DNA from: Zhenpiania hominis
GTDB taxonomy: Bacteria > Bacillota > Clostridia > Peptostreptococcales > Anaerovoracaceae
Direction of reading: 5' to 3'
DNA length: 64,000 nucleotides
Assembly: GCF_014333425.1 (NCBI RefSeq)
Contig: NZ_JACRYT010000010.1
Coordinates: 45,328 to 109,327, forward strand
Part shown: positions 9,407 to 18,383 of the stretch, in pieces
Layout of the letters: each line of letters begins with the position of its first letter
Position numbering within the stretch: position 1 is the stretch's first letter
Notes under the pieces: model-generated
What the model saw: only the letters and a program-made list of their open reading frames with translations
What the model was told of the DNA's origin: nothing
Database searches by the model: none
Made by a program: the position numbers and the translations under genes

Positions 9407-9796
9407 ATGAAAAGGAAATTTGTTTTAATTGTTCTGGCCCTGGTGCTCGCGTTTGGGGCGGTTAGTGTGGTAAATGCGAAAGTTATAGCTGCTTCAATTA
9501 ATACGAACCGCACCAGCAATACTTCTGCAACTGTTTCCGCTAGTGGGGATTTCGATGGGATTAAAGACTCCTGCACCTGCAAAATTACTCTGCAGGAAAA
9601 ATATAATGGTTCCTGGCGTAAAGCGACAGGAGTAACGAAAAAAACCGCATCTTTGACGGAAAAAAATACTATTAGCCTCCTCTTTTCAACAAAATTTACT
9701 CTTATCAAAGGAAAAGTCTACAGAGTAAAAGTTACATTTACAGATAAAAAAGGGACTCGGTCAACATCCTCCACATATTACAGTGGCAGTTTTTAG
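9407..9796 (+). CDS. Small secreted protein of unknown function
   Basis: A 129-residue product with a clear signal peptide: basic start MKRKF, hydrophobic core to about residue 20, likely cleavage after VNAKVIAA. The mature part is Ser/Thr/Lys-rich with two cysteines (DSCTCKI) and a predicted beta-rich pattern. I recognise no family with confidence. The ATG follows AAAGGTAGGAAAATACT. Its stop abuts the stop of the convergent gene at 9797 with no bases between. Function cannot be assigned from sequence. Confidence 0.75.
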   Translation: MKRKFVLIVLALVLAFGAVSVVNAKVIAASINTNRTSNTSATVSASGDFDGIKDSCTCKITLQEKYNGSWRKATGVTKKTASLTEKNTISLLFSTKFTLIKGKVYRVKVTFTDKKGTRSTSSTYYSGSF

Positions 9797-10558
9797 TTAA
9801 GTCAATTGATCATAAACTTTTATTAACTCTCTTTCTGAAATATCACCAAAAACGAATATCTTGTCTTTACCGCTAATTAATACTCCAGATATTTCCTTTT
9901 GGTGATTATTTATGTATATTGTTCCTAGCGCAACAGTGTCTTTTTTATCATATTCATTAACAAAAACTGATTGATTTCCAGTTTCATCTTGAGATGTTTG
10001 TACAATCTGAAATGATTCTTGGCCATCATTCGTTTTAAAAAGATATTCACACTTATATATTTCCTCCGAATATCTCTTTACCGTAGCCTTCTCAAACTCA
10101 TACCCCTCCGGCACATAGCCCGGGATATACAGATTCGGCACATATTCCTTCAAATCTTCAATCTTATCCCAGTCCGTTTCCGTTATAGAGACTTCGCCGC
10201 TGTCGCCTTCCACATCTCCCTCATTAATAATTACCACGCCGTCTTTTTCCTCCACTTTCTGCTTCGTATTTTTGTCAGCATCGACTGGAACGACGGATTC
10301 CGGCAATACGGTATAAATAATCGCGGCGCATACAATCACCGCGGCCGCGGCGGCACTGATTGTTCTAAGACGTTTTATCTTCCGAGTCTTTCGGTCAGCG
10401 GCTTCGAGCTGTTTTAGCTCATCAATATTAATGGAAACTTCCGGTATTTCACCGATTTCCTGTTCCAAACCTTCCCTTAATACCGCAGCCAGCCTTTGTT
10501 CGCCTTCTGTTCTTTCGTTTATGCCTTTATGTTCGTCCCTCTTTCTCTCCTCGTCCAT
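9797..10558 (-). CDS. DUF4367-like membrane-anchored protein
   Basis: A 253-residue protein with a charged cytoplasmic N terminus (1-60), one transmembrane helix at about 67-87 (ISAAAAAVIVCAAIIYTVL) and an extracytoplasmic domain. The segment VPNLYIPGYVPEGYEFEKA is typical of DUF4367 proteins, which are often paired with regulators or sigma factors and can resemble anti-sigma factors. It follows an XRE regulator gene by 15 bases and is probably co-transcribed with it. Whether it senses an outside signal for that regulator is an inference. Confidence 0.8.
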   Translation of the reverse strand: MDEERKRDEHKGINERTEGEQRLAAVLREGLEQEIGEIPEVSINIDELKQLEAADRKTRKIKRLRTISAAAAAVIVCAAIIYTVLPESVVPVDADKNTKQKVEEKDGVVIINEGDVEGDSGEVSITETDWDKIEDLKEYVPNLYIPGYVPEGYEFEKATVKRYSEEIYKCEYLFKTNDGQESFQIVQTSQDETGNQSVFVNEYDKKDTVALGTIYINNHQKEISGVLISGKDKIFVFGDISERELIKVYDQLT

Positions 10559-10573
10559 GTTCTCAGTCCTTTC

Positions 10574-10954
10574 TTACTCCTCGCCTCCGACAATGCCTTC
10601 CACATAATAGCGGGCGATCTGCTCCATACACTTGAGCTGCTCCAGGGAGCAGGCGGACAACGGACCCATGATGTTTTCTTTCACCCGTTCTATTTCCGGA
10701 TCGCCGGAATCACTGATTGCGTGCTCGCCTGCCAAGATATAGTCCGCGCTCAAATTGAGTATCTGCGTCATTCTATACAGCGTTTGTATAGACATTCCTT
10801 TATCCCCGTATTCGATATCGGCGATGAACTTTCCGGATACACCCAGTTTTGCCGCCAACTGATTTCTCGTCATATGGATCGCCTCTCTCTGTGTCCGGAT
10901 TCTGCGACCCATCATCTTCATATCGATCTCTTTCAGTTTGTTTGCTGTTTCCAT
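10574..10954 (-). CDS. XRE-family helix-turn-helix regulator
   Basis: A 126-residue protein with a Cro/CI-type helix-turn-helix at about 15-72 (RRIRTQREAIHMTRNQLAAK followed by VSGKFIADIEYG). A short C-terminal helical tail (SLEQLKCMEQIARYYVEG) is common in small clostridial XRE regulators. The start is uncertain: the ATG at 10954 overlaps a TATAAT-like element, and an internal ATG at 10921 is an alternative. It is the first gene of a two-gene unit with the DUF4367 protein. Target unknown. Confidence 0.85.
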   Translation of the reverse strand: METANKLKEIDMKMMGRRIRTQREAIHMTRNQLAAKLGVSGKFIADIEYGDKGMSIQTLYRMTQILNLSADYILAGEHAISDSGDPEIERVKENIMGPLSACSLEQLKCMEQIARYYVEGIVGGEE

Positions 10955-11017
10955 TATACTATAGACCTATCCTCTCCGGGAGCTTCCTCTATCAGTTACA
11001 TAACTCCCTACCTTTAG

Positions 11018-11269
11018 TCTAGTATTCTGAGACCACAGCAAAATAACCTGAGAGTAGAATCCTTTATATCTTTACAGGGTTTTTACACAAAAGCTCAATT
11101 TCCAGTCCGGTTCTCGCAAAATTTTCCCTTTTGAAGACTCAGACAATTAGTTTGAGTTTCCCCATTTTTTCCAAGAACAAATGGGGACATAGAAAATGCA
11201 AAAACACGGAACCTCCGCTATAATTAAATCACGACAAATAACCATTTTTGCATGATTCATTATAGCAGA
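11018..11269. other. Intergenic region between XRE gene and IS3 relic
   Basis: No gene is seen. The only structured element is the hairpin repeat at 11152-11189. The boundary with the IS3 relic is not defined. Confidence 0.35.
11152..11189. repeat. Hairpin repeat, copy 1 (degraded right arm)
   Basis: The core CCCCATTTTTTCCAAGAACA, continuing into AATGGGGACA, recurs in inverted orientation at 34621-34663. The arms CCCCATTT/AAATGGGG pair. Here the outer arms have decayed, whereas the other copy has a perfect 16-bp stem. No protein is encoded. Origin is unknown; it could be a small mobile hairpin or an insertion-sequence end. Confidence 0.6.
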
Positions 11270-11341
11270 TGGTGTTGTACAATAATAGATGACAAGAACT
11301 CCTCAAAGTTAGTAGCATAAAAACTAATGGAGGAGGAAGAC

Positions 11342-11650
11342 ATGGGAAAAGCAAAGCAATATGATAAAGGCTTTAAAATCCAGGCAGTCAAATTAACACA
11401 AGAAATAGGTTCAACAAGAACCGCGAAAGAATTGGGTATCCCGGTCAACACCCTGTATGGATGGATGCGTGCATACAAAGAGGGACGGCTTGAATGCGGA
11501 GTGAGGACACCCGGAAATGCTATGACACTATCAGAGGAAGTCGCAATGCTGCGCAAGAAGGTTAAGCAACAGGAGAAAGAAATACGACGTTTGAATGAGC
11601 TTAACGATTTTCTTGAGGAGGCCAGCACTTTTTTCGCCGCGAGCCGTTAG
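11342..11650 (+). CDS. IS3-family transposase OrfA
   Basis: A 102-residue OrfA: an N-terminal helix-turn-helix of the Tnp_1 type (KQYDKGFKIQAVKLTQE, then GIPVNTLYGWMRAYKEG) and a C-terminal coiled coil/leucine zipper (about 60-93, EEVAMLRKKVKQQEKEIRRL). In active elements OrfA binds the ends and fuses to OrfB by frameshifting. The start at 11342 has GGAGGAAG just upstream. With orfB destroyed, this copy cannot make a functional transposase. Confidence 0.85.
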   Translation: MGKAKQYDKGFKIQAVKLTQEIGSTRTAKELGIPVNTLYGWMRAYKEGRLECGVRTPGNAMTLSEEVAMLRKKVKQQEKEIRRLNELNDFLEEASTFFAASR

Positions 11651-12177
11651 AAGTCAAAAAAATAGAACGCATAAAATTCATAGCCATAAAGACCGACGAC
11701 GGAAAGAGGAAAGGAAAAATAGCATTCTACTGTAAAACGCTAAATGTAAGCAAGCAAGGATTTTACAAATATTTTAGAAATCGTAAGAGACCCTGGAACT
11801 ATCAAAGACTGGCAAATGTGATGTTGGAGATGTTGGAAGAAGATGAATGCAATGATACATATGGCCGGAAAAGGATGTATGTGGCATTGTTGTTGGAAAA
11901 GACCTGAAGGAGTGGATATTCCAAGCGAAAGACATGAACAGCGCGGGAGGCAGATGCCATGATAACGCCAGATGCGAAAGCATGTGGGCGAGATTTAAGG
12001 AGGAACTCTTATATGGACGGTATGATATGGAGAAGATGACAATGAGTGAACGGAAGCCTTTGATATGGAGGTACTTCATGAATTATTGGAACAACCGCAG
12101 GATCTGCTTCTCTATTGGAGGGCTTTCTCCGGCAGAAAAAAGCAGACGGTATTATGAGCAGATGGCCGACGCAGCAT
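11651..12177 (+). pseudogene. IS3-family transposase OrfB, internally deleted
   Basis: The first part reads as the OrfB N terminus (KIERIKFIAIKTDDGK, then LNVSKQGFYKYF and NRKRPWNYQRL) and ends at TGA 11904-11906. After a jump the frame resumes with the OrfB C terminus: MNSAGGRCHDNARCESMWAR, then FKEELLYGRYD and FMNYWNNRR. The DNA between, which would hold the first two catalytic Asp residues of the DDE core, is missing. So this is a dead gene. Confidence 0.85.
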
Positions 12178-12225
12178 CTACCTGCATGGGTTACGGTTGC
12201 CTTTTGGACTTCGTGGCTACTTGTC

Positions 12226-12342
12226 CGTCATACAAAAAACTGCATCGCCATCGATGCCTCTGCCGATACGATCAGCACTCTGTCCGGAAAACTGGGCGCG
12301 CTTCCCGGAATTACCACAAAGACGATTTACGCCAAAGCACAA
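12226..12342 (+). pseudogene. 3' fragment of a TM1266-type iron-only hydrogenase system regulator
   Basis: Directly after the IS3 relic, one frame reads CIAIDASADTISTLSGKLGA followed by LPGITTKTIYAK. This matches my memory of the C-terminal half of TM1266/NikR-like proteins associated with [FeFe]-hydrogenase loci (pattern: acidic-strand, T-x2-I-x2-L-x-GKLG-x-LPG-hydrophobic-x3-K). The N-terminal half is absent and the frame continues past the expected end. A terminator hairpin on the same strand at 12400 is consistent with the 3' end of a former gene. Loss through the IS3 insertion is the simplest explanation. The assignment is by pattern only. Confidence 0.5.
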
Positions 12343-12399
12343 CTCTGCCGCATATCGAAATTTGTCAGGATGCTGCAGAGATTTCAAATCGGAAAAAGC

Positions 12400-12445
12400 A
12401 AAAACAGCGGCGGTCTCCCGGAATCAGGGGAACCCCCGCGTTTTT
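12400..12445 (+). terminator. Rightward terminator-like hairpin after the TM1266 fragment
   Basis: AAAAACAGCGGCGG pairs imperfectly with CCCCCGCGTTTTT, giving a GC-rich stem followed by five T on the plus strand. It probably ended the now truncated gene. Confidence 0.5.
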
Positions 12446-12620
12446 CGCACACAAAATATCAAACATGGTATCCCCAGCATAATTCTTTGTTCCGGATCTG
12501 ATCCCGGTTTTTTCAGTGCAATATTAAGAGTTTCCGGATCCGGTTTATGTTTTACCGCATCGTTTCTCTTACGTTGAAAAGTTGTGGAGATTTTATGCGG
12601 GTGTCTCTAACGCTTTTCTT

Positions 12621-14357
12621 TTACATCTGAATCACTTCCCTGGCAATACCCATGGTGGATTTGCGGTGGGACACCAGCACGACTGTTTTGCCATCGCATT
12701 CTTCCCGCAGGGTTTTCAGTATTATTCCTTCGTTCAAGCTGTCCAAATTGCTGGTCGGCTCATCGAAAAAGATCATGTCCGGATCATGGAGAAACGCTCT
12801 TGCAATCCCGATCCTCTGCCGTTCACCGCCGGAGAGGGAATCCCCCAGCTCCGCAAGTTCGGTATCGTAGCCGTCCGGCAGACTCATTACAAAATCGTGG
12901 AGAGAAGCTTTACGGGCAGCTTCTTCCACTTCCGAATCCGCGGCGCCGACATTGCCCAGACGGATATTGTTGCCAATCGTATCATGAAAGAGAAAAGTCT
13001 CCTGCGTTACATAGGCAATATGCTTTCGCAGATCTGAAGTTGTAATCTGATTTACATCTGTTTCCCCGTAACAAATCTGTCCCTGTTCCACTTCAAAGAA
13101 ACGCATTAAAAGTTTGAGCAGCGTAGATTTTCCGCACCCGCTTTTTCCCAGAATGCCTGTGATTTCTCCTTTCGGGAACCGGGCCCGGAACTGTGATAAA
13201 ATCTTCTTTTTTCCATAAGAAAAATCCACATGATCCACGGCAATCGAGTCAAAAGGAAATGCTTCGCCGTTTTCCACCTCATACACCTGCGGTTCTTCTT
13301 TCAGCAGATCCAGCACCCGATTCCCGCAGGCCAAAGTCTGGTTCAAATTGTTAGAAAGGCTGGACAGCGCCGCAACCGGCCCAAACGAACTCATCATTGC
13401 CATGACCGCAATCATCGCATCCGCGAAACTAAGCGTTCCCGCCGAAACCTGCAATCCGCCCATTACCAGGCTGACCCCTGCTGCAGCGATAATCACAAAA
13501 TCCGTCATTGCTCCCTGCCTTGTTTCCAACGCCTTCAAACGCTTATTCGCGCCGGAAAGAATCGTCGTTTTCTCCTTCATCTGCTCCCTGCGGGTCTCTC
13601 CCTGATCGTACTGAAGAATTTCATCCATCCCCCGCAGATTATCCAGTACCACCGAATTCAGTTCCCCGAACTTATCCCTGTACTGTCTGCCCCTGCCGCT
13701 CCCCAAATGCCCGTTGATCAGCGGAATTACGGCACCTGCCAGCAGGTAGCAGATCAACGCCAGCACACCGAAAGAAATCGAGAAGTTTCCGACAAAAATG
13801 ATCATCACAATGGAAGTGATAATTGCAATAGCAATCGGAGAAATGGTATGCGCGTAAAAAACTTCCAGCAGTTCAATATCCGAAGTGATCATGGAAATCA
13901 GATTGCCGCGCTCTTTGCCTTCCAGCTTTGCCGGAGCCAGCCTGCGCAAGGCCGCAAACACCTTGTGCCGAATCTGCGCCAGCAATTTGAACGCGATATA
14001 ATGATTGCACGCCTGCTCCGCATACCGCAGAAATGCCCGCGCCAGCGCCAGCACAATCAAAATCACCGCAGCTGTCCGCAACGGGAACGGGCTGGCAAGA
14101 TCCATTGCGGAAAGCAGCCCGAAACCGCCCATAATCGTCAAAAATGAAGCGCACAAATTACCTGCGCACCCCATCAGAATCGCCAGTAGCATGATACCCA
14201 GCATCGGCTTCACCATTCCGATCAGCCCCATCATCACACGAAAACCGCTGCGCGGCTTTGCATTCTTTTTTTCTGAATTCCCCGTCCCGGGATCCGATTT
14301 TGTGGATTTTCCGCGAATTACCTCATCCTGAATCCCCTTATTTTCCGACCGCTTCAT
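12621..14357 (-). CDS. CydC-like ABC exporter subunit (permease-ATPase fusion)
   Basis: A 578-residue half-transporter: membrane domain with about six helices (roughly 50-330) and a C-terminal nucleotide-binding domain with Walker A GILGKSGCGKST, signature LSGGERQRIGIARA, Walker B DMIFFDEPTS and the H-loop VSHRKS. It resembles CydC-type thiol/heme-linked exporters. It overlaps the CydD-like gene by 20 bases, so the two subunits should form a heterodimer. It is the last gene of the heme operon. Substrate is unknown: exporting excess heme, thiols or a porphyrin product would all fit. No terminator is obvious downstream. Confidence 0.85.
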   Translation of the reverse strand: MKRSENKGIQDEVIRGKSTKSDPGTGNSEKKNAKPRSGFRVMMGLIGMVKPMLGIMLLAILMGCAGNLCASFLTIMGGFGLLSAMDLASPFPLRTAAVILIVLALARAFLRYAEQACNHYIAFKLLAQIRHKVFAALRRLAPAKLEGKERGNLISMITSDIELLEVFYAHTISPIAIAIITSIVMIIFVGNFSISFGVLALICYLLAGAVIPLINGHLGSGRGRQYRDKFGELNSVVLDNLRGMDEILQYDQGETRREQMKEKTTILSGANKRLKALETRQGAMTDFVIIAAAGVSLVMGGLQVSAGTLSFADAMIAVMAMMSSFGPVAALSSLSNNLNQTLACGNRVLDLLKEEPQVYEVENGEAFPFDSIAVDHVDFSYGKKKILSQFRARFPKGEITGILGKSGCGKSTLLKLLMRFFEVEQGQICYGETDVNQITTSDLRKHIAYVTQETFLFHDTIGNNIRLGNVGAADSEVEEAARKASLHDFVMSLPDGYDTELAELGDSLSGGERQRIGIARAFLHDPDMIFFDEPTSNLDSLNEGIILKTLREECDGKTVVLVSHRKSTMGIAREVIQM

Positions 14358-16113
14358 TTTCAGCGAACTCCTCCTTTCCCGCTTTCCCCTGGTACTGTTC
14401 CAGTTCCTGCTGTGCCGTAAAGAGCCTGTAATACACGCCCCGATCTGCCATCAGTTCGCGGTGGGAACCCGATTCACAGATTCCACCGTGATCCAGCACA
14501 TAGATCCGATCCGCATCCATCACATTGGCAAGACGGTGGGAGATCAGAACAACGGATTTTTCCTTACTCATCCGTCGGATTACCTCCATAATTTTGTTCT
14601 CGCTTTCCACATCCACGTTGGAAGAAGCCTCATCGAAAATATAGATAGGGCTGTCGTGGAGCAGCGCTCTTGCCAGTGCCAGCCTCTGCCGCTGACCGCC
14701 TGACAGATTTTCGCCGCGCTCCGAAAGAGCCATCGCAAGCCCGCCCCGCGGCTCGAAATCCTCATAAAGATCCACCTGCCGCAGCACTTTCAGCATATCC
14801 GCCGCGGAAGCATTCTGATTTCCCATACACAGGTTTTCCTCCACAGTTCCCCGGAAAATATATCCGTTATGATTGATCCTGGTAATCGCCGAAAACCTCA
14901 CGTTTTCCCGAATCTCCCGCAGTTCTCTGCGGGCATCTCCTCCTGCAAGAATCCGGCCCTCATAATCACTGTACTCTCCCATCAGAAGGCTGGCAATCGT
15001 ACTTTTTCCGCAGCCCGACTCCCCCGTCAGAGCAGTAATGCCGCGCTCCCGCACACGCAGTGAAATATCTTTCAAAATCGGCCGCTCCGGCTCATAGGAA
15101 AAACTGACCTTCTCAAAGCGCAGTTCTCCCTGTGGAAACACTCCGTACTCTCCCTTTTCCCGCTCATCCAGATCCAACAGCCCGAAAATCTTATCTGCCG
15201 CCGCATTACCGTTCATCGCGATATGGAAAAACGAACCCAGCATCCGCAGAGGCAGAAAAAACTCCACCGACACCAGCACCATGAAAAAACATTGCGCGAA
15301 CGTCAGGTTTCCATGAAGAAAACTGCGGATCGAAAGCAGAATTCCCGCCGCCGCGCCGCCGTAGGCTGCCAGATCCATAATACTGATGGAATTGAGCTGC
15401 ATAATCAAAACCCTCATCGTAATCTTGCGGAAACGCTCCGCAGATTCATCCATCCTGCGGGCATACTCCCCGTCCGCGCCGTAAATCTTTAAAGTCGTCA
15501 GTCCCTGCAGATTTTCCAGAAAACTATCGCCGAGTTGTGTATAGTTTCCCCAGTATTTGCCCAAAAGCCGTTTTGCGATCTTCTGTACGCCCATAATGGA
15601 AAGCGGAATCAGCGGCACGCAAATCAGAAGAACACCTGCTACGAGGAGATCCATCTGCCCTGTAACCGCAAACAGTGTCAGAGGTGCCAGCATACTGAAG
15701 AAAAACTGCGGCACATACTGGCTCATATAAAACTCCAGCTGTTCTACTCCCTCGGTGCTTACCTGAACCACTTCTGAAGTAGAAACCCTCTGATGATAAT
15801 TTCCTCCAAGCCGCAGCAGCTTGGAAAAAATCTCGTCCCGCAGCCGTTCCTTCACAAGATCCGCCGTTTTTACGGAAAAATAATTCTTTCCCGCGCTGAC
15901 CGCCCATCTCACTGCAAAAAAAACACCCAGCAGCACCAGATAGGTAACCGCTGTCTGCGCAGTGAAAATACCGAATATCACATTCTGCATCATACGGGCA
16001 GTCGTGTAAAGAAACAACAGATTGGCGGCCATTCCGATCCATTGAAAAAACACTACAGCCGCCGTATATTTTTTTGTGTCGGAAAATTCTTTTAATAATC
16101 GTTTATGAAACAT
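14338..16113 (-). CDS. CydD-like ABC exporter subunit (permease-ATPase fusion)
   Basis: A 591-residue half-transporter paired with the next gene. The membrane domain (about 20-310) is followed by an ATPase with Walker A TGESGCGKST, signature NLSGGQRQRLALARALL, Walker B IYIFDEASS and the H-loop ISHRLANV. The start follows GAGGGGGC. It lies 26 bases after the DUF454 gene. The membrane part is of the CydD/exporter type rather than the importer type, so it is separate from the FecCD-like heme importer of the same operon. ABC exporters also follow the heme importer in the streptococcal sia operon. Confidence 0.85.
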   Translation of the reverse strand: MFHKRLLKEFSDTKKYTAAVVFFQWIGMAANLLFLYTTARMMQNVIFGIFTAQTAVTYLVLLGVFFAVRWAVSAGKNYFSVKTADLVKERLRDEIFSKLLRLGGNYHQRVSTSEVVQVSTEGVEQLEFYMSQYVPQFFFSMLAPLTLFAVTGQMDLLVAGVLLICVPLIPLSIMGVQKIAKRLLGKYWGNYTQLGDSFLENLQGLTTLKIYGADGEYARRMDESAERFRKITMRVLIMQLNSISIMDLAAYGGAAAGILLSIRSFLHGNLTFAQCFFMVLVSVEFFLPLRMLGSFFHIAMNGNAAADKIFGLLDLDEREKGEYGVFPQGELRFEKVSFSYEPERPILKDISLRVRERGITALTGESGCGKSTIASLLMGEYSDYEGRILAGGDARRELREIRENVRFSAITRINHNGYIFRGTVEENLCMGNQNASAADMLKVLRQVDLYEDFEPRGGLAMALSERGENLSGGQRQRLALARALLHDSPIYIFDEASSNVDVESENKIMEVIRRMSKEKSVVLISHRLANVMDADRIYVLDHGGICESGSHRELMADRGVYYRLFTAQQELEQYQGKAGKEEFAENEAVGK

Positions 16114-16139
16114 GGATGCCCCCTCTCCTCACAAAACTC

Positions 16140-16568
16140 TCAGGCACTCGCTTTTTCCCGGCGCTTGCTCTCTGCTTTCTGGCGTGCTTTTTCCTCCTCC
16201 GACACGGTTCGGATTCTGAATAAAAAAACATAATAATGCGCAGCCGCCACGATCGCGATCACGGATTTGGCATGCCAAATCGGCGCTGCAAAAAAGCCAA
16301 TCGTGAACAAAACCGTTATGGTCGTCAGCACCGTAAGCTTACTCTTCTTCGTCATGGATCTGGTTATTACTAAATCCTCCAGATGATTCCGGTAAAGCTT
16401 TGTCGAAAGAAACCATTGATGAAACCGCTTTGAACCTTTGGCAAACAACACGGCTGCCGCCAGAAAAAGCGGTGTTGTCGGCAGGATCGGCACAACGATA
16501 CCGATCGCGCCCAACCCGACGCAGACAAACGCAAGTACTACGCATATTCCATTTATAACCTTTTTCAT
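16140..16568 (-). CDS. DUF454 (YbaN-like) membrane protein
   Basis: A 142-residue protein with the DUF454 pattern: an N-terminal hairpin of two hydrophobic helices (about 5-48, GLGAIGIVVPILPTTPLFLA), the conserved KGSKRFHQWFL segment, and two more helices at about 78-117. The C terminus is highly charged. The family has no firmly established function. Here it sits 9 bases after the heme ABC ATPase gene and before the exporter pair, so a role in heme or envelope handling is suggested by context only. Confidence 0.85.
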   Translation of the reverse strand: MKKVINGICVVLAFVCVGLGAIGIVVPILPTTPLFLAAAVLFAKGSKRFHQWFLSTKLYRNHLEDLVITRSMTKKSKLTVLTTITVLFTIGFFAAPIWHAKSVIAIVAAAHYYVFLFRIRTVSEEEKARQKAESKRREKASA

Positions 16569-16577
16569 ATTTCCTCC

Positions 16578-17369
16578 TCAGCGAACTGTCATAACAATCT
16601 TATGGCCGTTTACCCGCTCCACACCCAGACGAATTCCATACACTTCCTCAATGGAATCCGGGGTAATCACATCTTCCGGCTCTCCCTGGAGCAAAACCTT
16701 CCCATTTTTGAGACCAATCACCTCATCGCTGTAGTAAACCGCATGATTCATGTCATGGAGAACCATGATAATGGTAATCCCGTAATCAAGATTCAGCTTG
16801 CGCACCAGTTCTAAAAGCTCAATCTGATACCGGACATCCAGGTATGTCGTCGGTTCATCCAGAAACAGAACTTCCGTCTTCTGCGCCAGTGCCATAGCAA
16901 TCCAGACCCGTTGGCGCTGACCGCCGGACAGGCTCATTACCTCCCGCTCTCTGTAATCCGCGATTCCCGTTACTTCCATTGACCACTGAACGATCTCCCG
17001 ATCTTCGGCTCCGTTTATAGAAAATATGCTATGGTGGGGCGTCCTGCCGTAAGCGACCAGCTTTTCCACCGTAATATCATTGGCAGCCTGGTTGTTCTGA
17101 TGCACGATCGCCACCCTGCGCGCAAACTCTTTCTGTTTCATAAAGCGGATGCTCTTTCCTCCAAGCAGCACCTTTCCCCGCAAAGGGATCAGGTTCTTTG
17201 TCATCAGATTAAAAAGTGTCGTTTTTCCGCATCCGTTCGCCCCGATCAAGGTTGTTATTTTTTTCTCTTTTATGGAGAAAGATACGCCATCAAGAATTTT
17301 CTTGGCCAGCTTTCCATTTTTATCTTTTGTCTTTCTGTCATAGGCAAACATCAGATTTCTAACTTCCAT
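16578..17369 (-). CDS. Heme/siderophore ABC transporter ATP-binding protein
   Basis: A 263-residue FecE/HmuV-type ATPase that would power import through the FecCD-like permease. Walker A is LIGANGCGKTT, the signature LSGGQRQRVWIAMAL, Walker B VLFLDEPTTYLD, and the H-loop MVLHDMNHA; the TTYLD form is typical of iron-complex importers. GGAGGGG lies before the start. It overlaps the permease gene by 11 bases. It corresponds to SiaC/HtsC in the streptococcal heme system by position, not by proven orthology. Confidence 0.92.
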   Translation of the reverse strand: MEVRNLMFAYDRKTKDKNGKLAKKILDGVSFSIKEKKITTLIGANGCGKTTLFNLMTKNLIPLRGKVLLGGKSIRFMKQKEFARRVAIVHQNNQAANDITVEKLVAYGRTPHHSIFSINGAEDREIVQWSMEVTGIADYREREVMSLSGGQRQRVWIAMALAQKTEVLFLDEPTTYLDVRYQIELLELVRKLNLDYGITIIMVLHDMNHAVYYSDEVIGLKNGKVLLQGEPEDVITPDSIEEVYGIRLGVERVNGHKIVMTVR

Positions 17370-18378
17370 AGTTTCCCCTCCCTCTCAAAAGCGCGATAAA
17401 GAACGGGCCTCCCGCTACTGCCATCACAATCGATGCGCTGATTTCGTAAGGCGCGGCGAGGATCCTGCCAATCGTATCGGCTGTCAGAAAAATCAGCGCC
17501 CCCAGCAAAATTGTAAAAGGGATCAGCACCTTATGGTTGTTTCCCACCAGAATCCTGGCAATATGCGGCACAATCAGCCCTACAAAGCTGACAACCCCGG
17601 CTACTGCTGTGGAAACGGAGGCCAGAACTACGGCAATCAGCGAGATCGCAATACGCCAGCGGCTTACATTCAGACCGATGCCTTGAGCCGTTTTGTCATC
17701 CAGCGCCATTAGATTGCAGACGCCGGAAACCAGCAGCGCGAAAACCAGAAAAATCGGCAGATAATACAGTACGATATTCACATCATCCCACGTTTTCATC
17801 GTAATACTGCCGTTTACAATCGAAGCAACCGATGACTGATTTCCCCCGCTCATCGAATTGATCGCGCTGGAAAGGCCGGAAAACATAGTACTGACCGCAA
17901 CACCGACCAAAACAATCCGAAGCGGGGAAAGCCCTCCCTTCCAGGAAAGGGAATATACCAGAAAAAAGGCCAGAAGCCCGCCGAGAAACGCGGCCAGCGG
18001 CAAGAGAAAAAAAAGCCGGGGAAGCAAAGCGGTCAGGATAACTGCCGTAAAACTGGCGCCCCCGGAAATGCCGATGATCCCCGGATCGGTCAGTGGGTTT
18101 TTCAAAACCGATTGCAGCAGCACGCCGGAAACCGCCAGCGCGGCTCCGACAAGCAAGGAAATAATGATACGTGGAAAACGCAGATCGTAGACAGTTGCCA
18201 CATCGTCATCGTATTCGATAAACAACCCTTTGACGAGTTGGGAGGCAGAAAGTTCAATGCTTCCCTCATTGACCGACCAAAGCAAAACGAGGATCAGCAG
18301 GACACAGACCGCTACAAAAGCAAAAATCGTTATTATGCCTTTTCGTTTTCGATTCATTTGTTCCATATTTCTTTCCAT
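17359..18378 (-). CDS. FecCD-type heme/iron-complex ABC permease
   Basis: A 339-residue permease with about ten hydrophobic segments, the GxSGGASFTA segment (DPGIIGISGGASFTAVILTA region, residues about 95-115) and VSFVGLIVPHIARILVG (about 265-282), both diagnostic of the BtuC/FecCD family. It would form a homodimer in the membrane to move heme delivered by the lipoprotein encoded just upstream (gap 5 bases). The start ATG has GGAG ten bases upstream. Confidence 0.93.
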   Translation of the reverse strand: MERNMEQMNRKRKGIITIFAFVAVCVLLILVLLWSVNEGSIELSASQLVKGLFIEYDDDVATVYDLRFPRIIISLLVGAALAVSGVLLQSVLKNPLTDPGIIGISGGASFTAVILTALLPRLFFLLPLAAFLGGLLAFFLVYSLSWKGGLSPLRIVLVGVAVSTMFSGLSSAINSMSGGNQSSVASIVNGSITMKTWDDVNIVLYYLPIFLVFALLVSGVCNLMALDDKTAQGIGLNVSRWRIAISLIAVVLASVSTAVAGVVSFVGLIVPHIARILVGNNHKVLIPFTILLGALIFLTADTIGRILAAPYEISASIVMAVAGGPFFIALLRGRGNYGS

Positions 18379-18383
18379 ACCCG

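Larger units (their letters stand above)
11270..12190 (+). mobile_element. Decayed IS3-family insertion sequence
   Basis: An intact-looking orfA is followed by an orfB broken by a stop and a large internal deletion. Just before orfA, CTCCTC...AGTTAGT pairs with AACTAAT..GGAGGAG, a stem that would hide the ribosome site, as seen at ends of other IS3-type elements. No matching right terminal repeat could be found, so the right boundary is approximate. Confidence 0.8.

Noticed and set aside
12480..12620. CCGG-rich inverted repeat as terminator of the heme operon
   Set aside because: No U-run on the leftward strand and poor pairing; left uncalled.
13230..14147. A 305-codon rightward frame opposite the CydC-like gene
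   Set aside because: The His/Arg/Gln-rich product is typical of an antisense shadow; the leftward frame has all ABC motifs.
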